The notes under the pieces: model-generated
What the model saw: the letters and a program-made list of their open reading frames with translations, nothing else
Databases searched by the model: none
Told to the model about the DNA's origin: nothing
Made by a program: the position numbers and the translations under genes
Origin: Winogradskyella epiphytica
GTDB lineage: Bacteria; Bacteroidota; Bacteroidia; Flavobacteriales; Flavobacteriaceae
Assembly (NCBI RefSeq): GCF_003217215.1
Contig: NZ_QJTD01000001.1
Span: 744,001 to 808,000, forward strand
DNA: 64,000 nt
Direction of reading: 5' to 3'
Shown here: piece by piece, positions 17,856-27,030 of the stretch
Layout: each line of letters begins with the position of its first letter
How positions within the stretch are numbered: the first letter of the stretch is position 1

Positions 17856-18824
17856 ATGGCAAGAATTTTAACAGGAATACAAAGTACAGGCACACCACAT
17901 TTAGGAAATATTTTGGGTGCAATATTACCAGCAATTGAAATGGCAAATGATTCTAAAAACGATTCATTTCTATTTATTGCTAATCTACATACGTTAACAC
18001 AAATAAAAGATGCTGAAGCCTTGAGAAATCACACGTATTCAGTGGCGGCGACTTGGTTAGCTTTTGGTTTGGATATTGAAAAAACCGTATTTTACAGACA
18101 AAGTGATGTTCCTCAAGCAGCTGAATTATCTTGGTATTTAAGCTGTTTCTTTCCATATCAACGATTAACCTTAGCTCATGGTTTTAAAGACAAAGCAGAT
18201 CGTTTGGAAGACGTAAACGCTGGTTTATTTACCTATCCCATGTTAATGGCTGCAGATATTCTTTTATACGATGCTGAAATTATTCCGGTAGGAAAAGATC
18301 AATTACAACATATTGAAATGACACGAGATGTCGCTTCTCGTTTTCATGCTAAAATGGGAGAGACGTTTGTTTTACCAAAAGGAAAAATTCAAGAGAGCAA
18401 TATGCTCATTCCTGGTACAGACGGAGAAAAGATGAGTAAGAGTAGAGGTAATTTTATCAATATCTTTTTACCAGATAAACAACTGCGAAAAAAGGTAATG
18501 TCTATTGAAACTGATAGCACTCCTCTTGAAGATCCAAAAGATTGGTCTACCTGCAATTGTTTTGCAATTTATAGTTTACTAGCTAACGACGAACAAATAG
18601 CAGAAATGAAAGCTAATTACGAAGGCGGAAATTATGGATACGGTCATGCTAAACAGGCCTTATACGAATTAATTATTGAGCGTTTTTCTGAACAAAGGGA
18701 GCGATACCATTATTATATGGATCATCTAGATGAGGTTGATGCTGCTTTAGCAAAAGGAGCCGCTAAGGCCAAGGTTGTAGCCGATAGTGTTTTACAACGT
18801 GTTAGGAAAAAAGTTGGATATTAA
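17856..18824 (+). CDS. trpS: Tryptophan-tRNA ligase
   Basis: Class I aminoacyl-tRNA synthetase that charges tRNA-Trp. The HIGH-type signature is HLGN at residues 15-18, and the KMSKS loop is present unchanged at 192-196. Length of 322 residues is the usual bacterial size. The ATG at 17856 is chosen because MARILTGIQSTGTPHLGN is the standard N-terminus. It lies alone, with a small lipoprotein gene 58 bases downstream. Confidence 0.97.
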   Translation: MARILTGIQSTGTPHLGNILGAILPAIEMANDSKNDSFLFIANLHTLTQIKDAEALRNHTYSVAATWLAFGLDIEKTVFYRQSDVPQAAELSWYLSCFFPYQRLTLAHGFKDKADRLEDVNAGLFTYPMLMAADILLYDAEIIPVGKDQLQHIEMTRDVASRFHAKMGETFVLPKGKIQESNMLIPGTDGEKMSKSRGNFINIFLPDKQLRKKVMSIETDSTPLEDPKDWSTCNCFAIYSLLANDEQIAEMKANYEGGNYGYGHAKQALYELIIERFSEQRERYHYYMDHLDEVDAALAKGAAKAKVVADSVLQRVRKKVGY

Positions 18825-18882
18825 GCGCAACCTTTTCCTTTTAAAGTCATCTATCTATTAGATAATAATAAAATATTTTAAA

Positions 18883-19335
18883 ATGAAAAAAATTGCTCTA
18901 TTAATGTTCTTAGCTATAGGTTTTTATAGCTGCAACAATGATGATTTAGGAACTAGATTGAATTATTCAATTGCTGAAATTACCGGTGCGGAATTACCCG
19001 AGTCTTTTGATTCAGGGGAAATCTATAATATAGACGTACATTATGAATTAGTTAATGCCTGTCATAATTTTGTTTCATTCAACTTTAATGAATTCGAAGA
19101 TCCAGAAAGTGAATCTACATATGTTATCGAAGTGGCAGCTATAACTTCTTATGATGCAAATATAGTTGAATGTACTCAAGAAGGAGAATTAAGTGGAATG
19201 AGCACTATTCAGAATATCTCGTTTAACAATATGAATTATTCTACTTATAGATTCAAATTCTTAACAGGATATGGAGAAAATGAAGATGAGCAGTTCTTAA
19301 TTATTGAAGTTCCAATGCAAGAGGTAGAGAATTAA
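18883..19335 (+). CDS. Small lipoprotein, paralogue of the protein at 14317
   Basis: 150-residue predicted lipoprotein of unknown function. The signal peptide ends at Cys17 in GFYSCNNDDL, and Asn/Asp residues after Cys suit surface-exposed lipoproteins in this phylum. It shares with the 14317 protein the P..F..GE.Y.I motif, a Cys before an aromatic stretch (NACHNFVSF), a second mid-protein Cys (IVECTQ), and the C-terminal YRFKF..G and IIEVP. Its TAA stop overlaps the dprA stop of the opposite strand in the shared TTAA at 19332-19335. Confidence 0.75.
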   Translation: MKKIALLMFLAIGFYSCNNDDLGTRLNYSIAEITGAELPESFDSGEIYNIDVHYELVNACHNFVSFNFNEFEDPESESTYVIEVAAITSYDANIVECTQEGELSGMSTIQNISFNNMNYSTYRFKFLTGYGENEDEQFLIIEVPMQEVEN

Positions 19336-20435
19336 ATAACCTCAAACAATTTACCGGGCAAAGGTCTTACTACACCTTTCAGTTCCATATTTAGTAAAAT
19401 GCCAGCGAGTTTATACGTTGGCATTTCGCATTTCAAAGCAATTACATCTAATTGCTCTTTATTATTTTCCTTGAGGAACTTATAAATAATTTTTTCATCA
19501 GGTTCCAGCTCGACAAATAATTGTTGTTGTATGGCTGGTTTTTTATCAGATTCTAATTTCCAATTGAGCATATACGGCACATCCATTGGTGTTGAAAGCA
19601 GGTGCGCTTTTTGAAATTTAATCAAATTATTACACCCCACACTTTGACTATCTGTAATTCGACCTGGCACAGCAAAGACCTCTCTATTATAGGAATTCGC
19701 AATATCTGCAGTGACTAAACTCCCACCTTTCTCAGCTGATTCTATGACGATGGTTGCTTCACTTAATCCTGCAATGATTCGGTTTCGTTTTAGAAAATTG
19801 TTTCTATCAAAAGGATCTGTACTCCAAAAATCAGTATAAAACCCGCCATGTTTTTCTATATCTGCGACATACTTTTTATGAACTTTAGGATACACCTGGT
19901 TTAAACCATGTGCCAAGCAACCGATGGTTTGTAAATTGTGTTTTACTGCTGCCTTTTGAGCTGTAATATCAGTTCCATAAGCAAAACCAGAAACTATAAT
20001 AGGATTGAATTGTGCTAGTTCTTCCACCAATTTTTCACAAAAGGCAATTCCGCTAGTTGTTATTTTTCGAGTTCCAACGATACTAATTATGGGTTGTTGC
20101 TTGATATTGATATGCCCTGACTGAAATAAAACAATAGGTCCATCGATACAATGTTTCAAGCGTTCTGGGTAGCTATCTTCGGTAAAATAATGAGCTTTTA
20201 TATTGTTTTCCTTTATAAATTTTAATTCTTGTTCAGCTTCTTCTAAATGGATCTTATCATATAATCCATCGATAGTTATTGCCCCAATACCAGCAATTTT
20301 TAGAAGCTTAGATTTCTTTTCTTTAAAAATAGCTTCCACCGTACCACAATGACTAATGAGTTTCTTAGCTGTTGTAGATCCTATTCGTGGTACGTGCTGT
20401 AAGGCTAAAGCATAAATAAGTTGCTGATCAGTCAT
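19332..20435 (-). CDS. dprA: DNA-processing protein DprA
   Basis: DprA loads RecA on incoming single-stranded DNA during natural transformation. The N-terminal part (1-70) carries helix-hairpin-helix-like segments (LQHVPRIGSTTAKKL, IAGIGAITIDGL). The Rossmann-type domain follows with VGTRKITTSG, GFAYGTD, GCLAHGL and a nucleotide-phosphate-type IIAGLSEATIVIES. The C-terminal winged-helix-like segment is also present. Length of 367 residues is typical. It is the only competence-related gene in the window apart from recA. Confidence 0.93.
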   Translation of the reverse strand: MTDQQLIYALALQHVPRIGSTTAKKLISHCGTVEAIFKEKKSKLLKIAGIGAITIDGLYDKIHLEEAEQELKFIKENNIKAHYFTEDSYPERLKHCIDGPIVLFQSGHINIKQQPIISIVGTRKITTSGIAFCEKLVEELAQFNPIIVSGFAYGTDITAQKAAVKHNLQTIGCLAHGLNQVYPKVHKKYVADIEKHGGFYTDFWSTDPFDRNNFLKRNRIIAGLSEATIVIESAEKGGSLVTADIANSYNREVFAVPGRITDSQSVGCNNLIKFQKAHLLSTPMDVPYMLNWKLESDKKPAIQQQLFVELEPDEKIIYKFLKENNKEQLDVIALKCEMPTYKLAGILLNMELKGVVRPLPGKLFEVI

Positions 20436-20706
20436 TGAAAATGAAATACTTAAGTAAATTACACCATATCTCTACGAATATAATTATTTAATTTTTGATT
20501 TGTAAATCATCCTAATTCAGCGTAAATTGTTTTAGCGTTCATTTTTTGAAGTTAGTATAATCAGGAAGCACGCATTATTTCGAAATACAAAAAAATATCA
20601 ACAAAATTTAATTTTTGAAACTAAAGAAAATCAAACAGATAGAACAGGATTTTTTATGATGTTAATAACTAAATTGGACTTAACGACAATCAGAATTAAA
20701 AATTTA

Positions 20707-20714
20707 TAACTTTG
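20707..20714 (+). promoter_or_regulatory. -7 element before the HU/SPOR gene
   Basis: TAACTTTG fits TAnnTTTG but lies only 7 bases before the start codon, so either the leader is nearly absent or a different promoter is used. Confidence 0.3.
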
Positions 20715-20721
20715 CTTTATT

Positions 20722-21660
20722 ATGCAGTTAGAGACTTACATTAGCGACCTATTATACCGTTACGATTGTGTTACAGTTCCTGGATTTGGAGCTTTTTTAA
20801 CCCATCGTGTTTCGGCGAAGATTCATGAATCGTCACAAACATTTTATCCTCCAAAAAAGGCATTAGCTTTTAATGAGCAATTACAACAAAATGATGGCTT
20901 ATTGGCTAATTATATGGCTGAGGTTGAAAACATCCCTTATTCAACTGCTGTAAATAAGATTTCTAAACATGTGAAGTCTATAAAGTCCTATTTAGTTGAA
21001 GGGGAAACTATTCAATTTAAGAATATTGGTGAGCTTGTTTTAAATACAGACGGCAAAATTCAGTTTCATCCTTCTAACCAAATTAATTTTCTTACTGATG
21101 CTTTTGGTTTATCTGACTTCAATTCACCGAATATTTCACGTGAAGTATTTAAAGAAACGGTTGAAGCGGTAGAAGAAACAGCACCTATTTCTCTAACACC
21201 AGAAAAGCGATCTAACAGAAATTGGTTAAATTATGCCGCAGCCGCTGTGGTTGTATTAGGCTTAGGTGGAATTGGAGCAGCAACGTACTATTCTAATACC
21301 ATTGAAAACCATAATCAATTAGCTCAAGAACAAGCTAATGACCAACTTGACACTAAGGTTCAAGAAGCCACTTTTGTAATCAGCAATCCGTTACCTGCAG
21401 CTACATTATCTTTAGAAAAGCAAAGTGGTAATTTCCATATTGTTGCTGGAGCGTTCAGAGTGGCCGAAAATTCAAAAAAGAAAGTGAGCCAACTTAGAGA
21501 ACTAGGTTTTAAGGCACGTACCATTGGTGAAAATCGATATGGATTACATGAGGTGGTTTATGGAAGCTTTGAAACAAGAGCCGAGGCACAGCGTGAGCTT
21601 AATAATATCCGCCGTAATCACAATCGCGATGCTTGGATTTTGATTAAGAAATTAAAATAA
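20722..21660 (+). CDS. HU-CCDC81 and SPOR domain membrane protein
   Basis: 312 residues. The N-terminal half (about 1-130) matches the paired prokaryotic HU-CCDC81 domains, with YDCVTVPGFGAFLTH and TFYPPKKALAFNEQL. One membrane helix follows (about 172-190, AAAVVVLGLGGIGAATYY). The C-terminal 75 residues form a SPOR domain (FHIVAGAFR to DAWILIKKLK) that binds denuded peptidoglycan at division sites. The layout suggests a protein joining a cytoplasmic DNA- or protein-binding part to the septal wall. This role is inferred from the domains. Confidence 0.9.
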   Translation: MQLETYISDLLYRYDCVTVPGFGAFLTHRVSAKIHESSQTFYPPKKALAFNEQLQQNDGLLANYMAEVENIPYSTAVNKISKHVKSIKSYLVEGETIQFKNIGELVLNTDGKIQFHPSNQINFLTDAFGLSDFNSPNISREVFKETVEAVEETAPISLTPEKRSNRNWLNYAAAAVVVLGLGGIGAATYYSNTIENHNQLAQEQANDQLDTKVQEATFVISNPLPAATLSLEKQSGNFHIVAGAFRVAENSKKKVSQLRELGFKARTIGENRYGLHEVVYGSFETRAEAQRELNNIRRNHNRDAWILIKKLK

Positions 21661-21859
21661 ATTTACAGCTACTCAATCTTATTAATAATTAAACGATTGA
21701 TTGACTAATTGACGTCTGTCCATATTGAACTCGTTTTGCGTGACGATATCGTTATTTGTCCACTAGATAGACCCTGAATCAACGATAAATTCTGTTCTCA
21801 TTTATTGATAGCATAGCGTCTTTTTAACATAAACATACATTTACATTCTAAAATCGCTC

Positions 21860-21867
21860 TATCTTTG
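21860..21867 (+). promoter_or_regulatory. -7 element before the acyl-CoA thioesterase gene
   Basis: TATCTTTG, 17 bases before the start codon at 21885, fits TAnnTTTG. Confidence 0.4.
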
Positions 21868-21884
21868 CATAAATTTCAATTTTT

Positions 21885-22394
21885 ATGCAACCTAAAACCG
21901 CATTTCAGTCTAAAACTGTTGCTACAGATTTAGTATTACCTAGTGAAACCAATCCTATCAATAATTTATTTGGTGGTGAGTTATTAGCCCGTATGGATAG
22001 AGCTGCAAGTATTGCTGCCAGAAGACATTCAAGACGTATCGTAGTCACCGCATCAGTTAACCACGTTGCTTTTAATAGAGCCGTTCCTTTAGGAAGTGTG
22101 GTAATGATTGAAGCCAAAGTATCTCGTTCATTTAAGTCGTCCATGGAAGTGTATATGGATGTTTGGATTGAAGATCGTGAGTCTGGAGACCGCATAAAAG
22201 CCAATGAAGCTATTTATACATTTGTGGCCGTAGATGAAACAGGCCGCCCTGTGAGAGTGCCAGAACTCATCCCTGAAACCGAATTAGAAAAAGAACGCTA
22301 TGATGCTGCTTTGCGACGTAAACAATTGAGTTTAGTCTTAGCAGGTAAAATGAAACCATCTGAAGCTACTGAATTAAAAGCTCTTTTTGAGTAA
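21885..22394 (+). CDS. Acyl-CoA thioesterase (hotdog fold, BACH/YciA type)
   Basis: Hydrolyses acyl-CoA to the free acid and CoA. The single hotdog domain carries NNLFGGELLARMDRAASIAARRH (residues 26-48), with the catalytic-region Asp after GGELLARM, and the HVAFNRAVPLGSVVMIEA strand. 169 residues is normal for the cytosolic single-domain form. It is monocistronic with its own promoter element and a terminator shared with the convergent gene. Chain-length preference cannot be read from the sequence. Confidence 0.9.
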   Translation: MQPKTAFQSKTVATDLVLPSETNPINNLFGGELLARMDRAASIAARRHSRRIVVTASVNHVAFNRAVPLGSVVMIEAKVSRSFKSSMEVYMDVWIEDRESGDRIKANEAIYTFVAVDETGRPVRVPELIPETELEKERYDAALRRKQLSLVLAGKMKPSEATELKALFE

Positions 22395-22421
22395 TTTTAT
22401 GTCATATAGTATGTAAGTATA

Positions 22422-22451
22422 AACGCCTAAAATGTTGTCATTTTAGGCGTT
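22422..22451. terminator. Bidirectional terminator between convergent genes
   Basis: AACGCCTAAAAT and ATTTTAGGCGTT make a perfect 12-bp stem with a 6-base loop between the thioesterase gene and the EnvC-like gene. Confidence 0.85.
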
Positions 22452-22474
22452 ACTTTTTTGGAATTTAATGTCTC

Positions 22475-23698
22475 TTAAAACCTAGCCAACCAAGGTTCTG
22501 GATTAATCACCTGATCGTTTTTATAAATTCTAAAACCTAATAGCGATTCGCCTTTTATTTTATTAGTAAACACTTTACCAATCACCTGTCCTGCTTCAAC
22601 CTTATCTCCTTTCTTCACATTCACCTGTGATAGATTCATATAAACACTAAAATAAATTCCGTGTCTAACAAATACCGCAGGATTTCCATTCTTAATAATC
22701 AAAACTCTTGAAACTTCACCACTAAAAACGGATTTAACATCTGCTTGTGCTTCAGTGGCTATGTATATACTTTGATAGTTTTGGGTTACTGTATTATCAA
22801 TTAATGAGCGTTGTTTTCCATATTTTATTTTAACAACACCTCTAGAAACCGGCCAACCTAATCGTCCTTTATTCGATTCAAAATTTGAAGATAATTTCTT
22901 AGCTTCAGGTGTTAATACAAATTTTCCTGAAGATGAGGTTTTTCCTGTTTTCTTATTAGAAGCCGCAATGGTTTCTTTAATAATACGATCAATCTCTTTG
23001 TCTAAACGAGCAGCTTCTCGTTGCTTCTGTTTCACCTGATTGGCGTATTTGCTCATTTCCTTCTTTAGCGATGCTACTAAAACTTCACGTTGTTTTAATT
23101 CTTCTTCTAACTCCCTCTTGGCAATTCGGTTTTCTTCTATGAGCTTATCCTTGTCTTTTTTTTGTTTAGAAAGCTGAATATTTAAATCCTGCAACTCTTT
23201 AGTTTTAGTCTTAATGGCTTCGCCTTGTTCCTTTTGATAATTGGTATACTGCTTTATGTATTGAAGGCGTTTGTAGGCTTGTTTAAAGTTATCTGAAGAC
23301 AATAAAAACATCACTTTGCTTTGCTCAGATTTGCTCTTATAAGATTTTACAACCATCGCTGCATAATCATCTTTCAATTCCTGTAGTTGTGTTCTTAAAC
23401 TCGTTATCTCCTTTTGGTTAGCATTGATTTCTCTTGTCAATAAATTAGCTTGTTCATTGGTAATCCTGATGAGATTTTTTCTAACACTAACTTTGTAATT
23501 TAAGTCCTCAATTAAGGTTACAGCAGACTTTTCCTCTTTCTTTTTAGAAAATAATAAAGCATTAATCTGCTTCATTTCTTTTAAGACCTGTTGTCTTTGT
23601 TGCTCCAATTCTTTTTGTTTTGCACTTTGTGCGAAGATTGAGGAACACGACAATAATAGTCCTATTATGAGTGTTGTATAAAAGCGGTTTTTCGTCAT
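22475..23698 (-). CDS. EnvC-like murein hydrolase activator with degenerate LytM domain
   Basis: 407 residues: a signal peptide ending at FAQ (residue 24), a long coiled coil (about 25-240) rich in Glu/Lys/Gln, and a C-terminal LytM-fold domain (about 280-407). The zinc-binding HxxxD and HxH residues of active M23 enzymes are missing (the HLHFE equivalent reads LLGFRIY). It therefore fits the EnvC/NlpD class, which activates amidases at the division site rather than cutting itself. Its start codon touches the DUF4292 lipoprotein stop at 23698. It is the last gene of the flippase-to-EnvC operon. Confidence 0.88.
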   Translation of the reverse strand: MTKNRFYTTLIIGLLLSCSSIFAQSAKQKELEQQRQQVLKEMKQINALLFSKKKEEKSAVTLIEDLNYKVSVRKNLIRITNEQANLLTREINANQKEITSLRTQLQELKDDYAAMVVKSYKSKSEQSKVMFLLSSDNFKQAYKRLQYIKQYTNYQKEQGEAIKTKTKELQDLNIQLSKQKKDKDKLIEENRIAKRELEEELKQREVLVASLKKEMSKYANQVKQKQREAARLDKEIDRIIKETIAASNKKTGKTSSSGKFVLTPEAKKLSSNFESNKGRLGWPVSRGVVKIKYGKQRSLIDNTVTQNYQSIYIATEAQADVKSVFSGEVSRVLIIKNGNPAVFVRHGIYFSVYMNLSQVNVKKGDKVEAGQVIGKVFTNKIKGESLLGFRIYKNDQVINPEPWLARF

Positions 23699-24489
23699 TA
23701 TTTTATCTCAATTTCTTTATAGCCTGAAGGAATATTAAACGGAAAACGTACAGCTTCATTCAATGAGACCGATTTAAATTCCATAGTAATAATCACTTCA
23801 TCAGTATCTTCAACCGCTATTATTCTTATATACTCTGGAATTATTTGATTCTTAACCTCTTGGTAAGAGGCATAATCTGCTTGAAGCATCCTATTTTTCG
23901 ATTGCTGGTACAATTGTAAACTATTCATTTTAAAATGCGACGGATTAATTAAATAAAACAATTCTAACAAGACATTTTGATCTTTAGGGTGAAGCGCATA
24001 AGAATTATTACTCACAGAAACTTCGTGAGGCTCATCTTTCAAATCATATATAGCTTGACCTAATAAAATGTTTTGAACTTTGTTAAAATCCAAATCAACG
24101 CCTACAAAATCGCTTAATAGTTTATAGTCACCATCAAAAAATTCGTTGTCTAATTTATTATAAAACCTTACCCTATTTGGAGTAATCATCATACGTGCCA
24201 TTCCAATTGGCGCACTTAACCATATTACCTTGTCCTTTTCCATTCTAAGGCTAAATGTATGACCTTGCTCTTTATCGCCCTCTATGAGTTCTATTTTCAC
24301 TCTGGCTTGCATGGTTTTAAAATCCGCATCGTTTTTATAATGTTGTTTTATCACCTGCTTAGCTGAAAGCTTATCACTGGCCTCTCCAGATTCAATGACA
24401 CTTTTGGTAGAACTACAATTAAATGCGAATACCATTAGAAGCGCACAGAGTGTAAGTTTGGGGAATTTATAAAATTGGAATAATTTCAT
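23698..24489 (-). CDS. DUF4292 family lipoprotein
   Basis: 263-residue lipoprotein with a signal peptide ending at Cys25 in VFAFNCSSTKSV. The mature part fits DUF4292, a Bacteroidota family related in fold to LolA/LolB-type lipoprotein carriers. The conserved stretch KDKVIWLSAPIGMARMMITPNRVRFYNK is present; that motif is shortened here to key residues W, P, G, M. Function is unproved. The gene starts directly after the TPR gene and its end touches the EnvC-like start, so translation is coupled across three envelope genes. Confidence 0.85.
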   Translation of the reverse strand: MKLFQFYKFPKLTLCALLMVFAFNCSSTKSVIESGEASDKLSAKQVIKQHYKNDADFKTMQARVKIELIEGDKEQGHTFSLRMEKDKVIWLSAPIGMARMMITPNRVRFYNKLDNEFFDGDYKLLSDFVGVDLDFNKVQNILLGQAIYDLKDEPHEVSVSNNSYALHPKDQNVLLELFYLINPSHFKMNSLQLYQQSKNRMLQADYASYQEVKNQIIPEYIRIIAVEDTDEVIITMEFKSVSLNEAVRFPFNIPSGYKEIEIK

Positions 24490-25851
24490 TTATAGTTGTG
24501 CTTTTAGAGCTTTTGCCTTCTTAGCAAACGTTTCTGATTTACTAATATTATTCAAAGCTTTGTAGGCTAAGCTTAATTCTGAATAGAAATCGGCTTCCAT
24601 ATTTGGGCTATCAACTAAAAAGTCTAATCCCATTTCAAGATTATCGATAGCTTTTTGTGGATGTCCTAAATTATTATGAGCTACCCCATTTACTAAATAT
24701 AAAAGAGGTTGTGCAGGATACAGAGTTAGAGCACGCTCACTTTCCGTTAATGCCGAATTATAGTCTTTTATATCTATTTGAAGTAATAAGACATCTTTAA
24801 TTAATTTGTAATCGTTAGGGTTCTGCTTTAGGGCTTCTTTAAAATTAGACAGGGCCTTAACCTTATCTCCTGCCTTGAGATAATACTGTCCTAAATCGTG
24901 ATGTGTTTGGGCGTCTTTATTTTCATCCACTAACGACGTGATGTCTATTAAATCGGTTTCATACTCCGGGTTTTTAGCTACAAAAGCTACAAAATCTTTA
25001 AGCACCTTAGCTTTGGCGTTTGCATTAATTTCCGGACTGGTTAAAACGATTTTTACAGAATTTATAGCCTCTTTAACCTTATCATCCTGAAGATAAAACT
25101 TATATAAAGCTAAGTGCACAAATTTAGAATCGGGCTTTATCTTTAATAAATTTGTTGCTGCCTTATAAGCATTTTTAAAATCTCGTGTTTGGCTATATCT
25201 ATAGATAAGTTTTAAATGATTATCCTCATTATTTGGACTATTGGCGATTCGTTGCTTTAAGTTATCAATACGATCGTCTGCATTTCCTGTAATGCTATAA
25301 ATATCATTTCGCATAGCGTCTCTCGATTCGCTAAGACCATACTCCGCGTCTAGCTCATCTAGTATACTTAAAGCTTGTTTATACTTTTCTTCTCTTACAT
25401 ATAAGGCCGCTAAATCTTCTTTATAATCTGGATGATACTTTACTAATTGCTTAATTGTTTTTAAGGCATTTTTTATATCATCTTGCTGATAGTAAACGTC
25501 GTAAAGTTCATCTAAAAACCACACATTATCCGGTTGCATATCGATAGCTTTTTTTAAAGCATCTTCTGCTGCTCCGAAGTTTTTCAGTTTATTATAGTTT
25601 TTACCTAGTTCGAAATAAATCACAGGTAATTTGCTATTGAGATTTAAACACTTTTGAAGAGCCACCACTGCTCTATCATAATTCTCGATGCCTTTTTGCT
25701 TTAAAGCTTCAAAAAAATGTTCTTGAAATTCATCTTCAACATTTCCTAAATCGTCATCAGGCCTTTTATTAAAATCAACTTGAGCATAAGACGACTGCGG
25801 AATAAATAATATTCCGATGAGCATTACTAGTATGTAGAAGTTTCTTTTCAT
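24490..25851 (-). CDS. Secreted tetratricopeptide-repeat protein
   Basis: About 453 residues from the ATG at 25851. I prefer that start because MKRNFYILVMLIGILF is a clean signal peptide (cleavage after SYAQ); the frame is open 24 codons further upstream but that part is polar. At least eight TPR units run from about residue 45 to the end (for example AVVALQKCLNLNSKLPVIYF and ALSNFKEALKQNPNDYKL). It probably acts as a periplasmic scaffold. It adjoins the DUF4292 lipoprotein with no gap, and this order is usual in Flavobacteriaceae. No enzymatic motif is seen. Confidence 0.88.
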   Translation of the reverse strand: MKRNFYILVMLIGILFIPQSSYAQVDFNKRPDDDLGNVEDEFQEHFFEALKQKGIENYDRAVVALQKCLNLNSKLPVIYFELGKNYNKLKNFGAAEDALKKAIDMQPDNVWFLDELYDVYYQQDDIKNALKTIKQLVKYHPDYKEDLAALYVREEKYKQALSILDELDAEYGLSESRDAMRNDIYSITGNADDRIDNLKQRIANSPNNEDNHLKLIYRYSQTRDFKNAYKAATNLLKIKPDSKFVHLALYKFYLQDDKVKEAINSVKIVLTSPEINANAKAKVLKDFVAFVAKNPEYETDLIDITSLVDENKDAQTHHDLGQYYLKAGDKVKALSNFKEALKQNPNDYKLIKDVLLLQIDIKDYNSALTESERALTLYPAQPLLYLVNGVAHNNLGHPQKAIDNLEMGLDFLVDSPNMEADFYSELSLAYKALNNISKSETFAKKAKALKAQL

Positions 25852-25970
25852 AGTTATTCCTAAAAAAAAGGAATCTGTTTTTCTGAGCTTTTTCGCATTA
25901 ACTATTTGATAGTTCGGGTTCAAAAGTTATTCCAAACTACAATTCATAAAATTAAGACGATTAAGGCACG

Positions 25971-26990
25971 TTACTCTATAACGGTATAATCCCCAATACT
26001 AATCTTAGTAAACTCACCATTATATTTAACGTGATTTCCTATCATCGCTTCATCTAAATTAGCGTTTTTAATAGTGCTTTGGTTTTGTATTAAGCTATTT
26101 TTAACGGTTGAATTTTCAATGACACAATCTTTACCTATTGAAACATAAGGGCCGACCGTTGTGTTCTTCAATACGGTTCCTTTTCCAATATAGCATGGTT
26201 CAATGACTTTTGAGTTTTCAAGAACCACAGAATCATCTATTAATTGTTCTTCTTTGTCTGCTGTTAAAAAGCCCAACATTTTAGCATTGGTATCTAAAGT
26301 AACAGCTTTATTTCCACAATCCATCCATTCGTCTACCGTTCCCGTCTTGAAGACTCTACCATCAGCCATCATTCGTTTAATCCCATCGTTTATTTGGTAT
26401 TCTCCACCGTTCATGATGTTTTCATCTAAAACTTCCTGTAGTTTTTCTTTTAAAACCGCTACATCTTTAAAGTAATAGATTCCGATAACCGCTTGATCAC
26501 TAACAAAAGTCTCAGGTTTTTCAACAAGCTCTACAATGTTTTGTTCATCGTTCAACTTAACTACACCATAAGCTTCTGGATTCTCTACCGATTTGGTCCA
26601 AATTACAGCATCTGCAGTAGGGTCTAAATCGAACTCCGCTCTAATTAAAGTATCTGCATAAGCAATCACTGCAGGACCTGTTAGAGACGGTTTTGCGCTC
26701 ATTATAGCGTGACCTGTACCCAAGGGTTGGTCTTGTCTATAAATGGACGCCTTAGCTCCCAAATCTTCAGCTAATTCGGTTAAACTATTGACAACATCAT
26801 CACCAAAAAATGCTGGATCACCTAAAACAAAAGCTATCTCTTCTATCGGTTGTTTTAATACCTTAGCAATATCTTTTACTAAACGGTGTACAATAGGTTG
26901 CCCTGCAACTGGGATTAATGGTTTTGGCACGGTTAAACTATGTGGTCTTAATCGAGATCCTCGACCAGCCATTGGTACTATTATTTTCAT
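25971..26990 (-). CDS. Sugar-phosphate nucleotidyltransferase with left-handed beta-helix tail
   Basis: 339 residues. The N-terminal domain carries the nucleotide-binding GRGSRLRPHSLTVPKPLIPV (residues 9-28) and a GTGHAIMSA motif. The C-terminal 90 residues show hexapeptide-like repeats (VIENSTVKNSLIQN) that fold as a left-handed beta-helix. This matches glucose-1-phosphate thymidylyltransferase/mannose-1-phosphate guanylyltransferase-like enzymes, which make NDP-sugars. Sequence alone does not decide the sugar. It lies between dut and the TPR gene in a leftward envelope operon, and a leader hairpin lies just before its ATG. Confidence 0.88.
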   Translation of the reverse strand: MKIIVPMAGRGSRLRPHSLTVPKPLIPVAGQPIVHRLVKDIAKVLKQPIEEIAFVLGDPAFFGDDVVNSLTELAEDLGAKASIYRQDQPLGTGHAIMSAKPSLTGPAVIAYADTLIRAEFDLDPTADAVIWTKSVENPEAYGVVKLNDEQNIVELVEKPETFVSDQAVIGIYYFKDVAVLKEKLQEVLDENIMNGGEYQINDGIKRMMADGRVFKTGTVDEWMDCGNKAVTLDTNAKMLGFLTADKEEQLIDDSVVLENSKVIEPCYIGKGTVLKNTTVGPYVSIGKDCVIENSTVKNSLIQNQSTIKNANLDEAMIGNHVKYNGEFTKISIGDYTVIE

Positions 26991-26994
26991 ATTT

Positions 26995-27013
26995 ATGCCT
27001 GTGAAATCAGGTA
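26995..27013 (-). promoter_or_regulatory. Leader hairpin just before the nucleotidyltransferase gene
   Basis: On the minus strand ACCTG (27012-27008), loop ATTTCA, then CAGG (27001-26998), then exactly 7 bases to the ATG. The same word order and spacing precede trpS on the plus strand at 17833-17850. Confidence 0.45.
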
Positions 27014-27030
27014 TCTTTTAATTGTTAAAC

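Noticed and set aside
21682-21801. Interrupted minus-strand frame of 39 codons (MRTEFIVDSGSI, stop, WTNNDIVTQNEF) between the SPOR gene and the thioesterase gene
   Set aside because: It has an in-frame TAG at codon 13 and codon use unlike the neighbours, and the opposite strand also gives a short protein-like frame, so chance is the better explanation.
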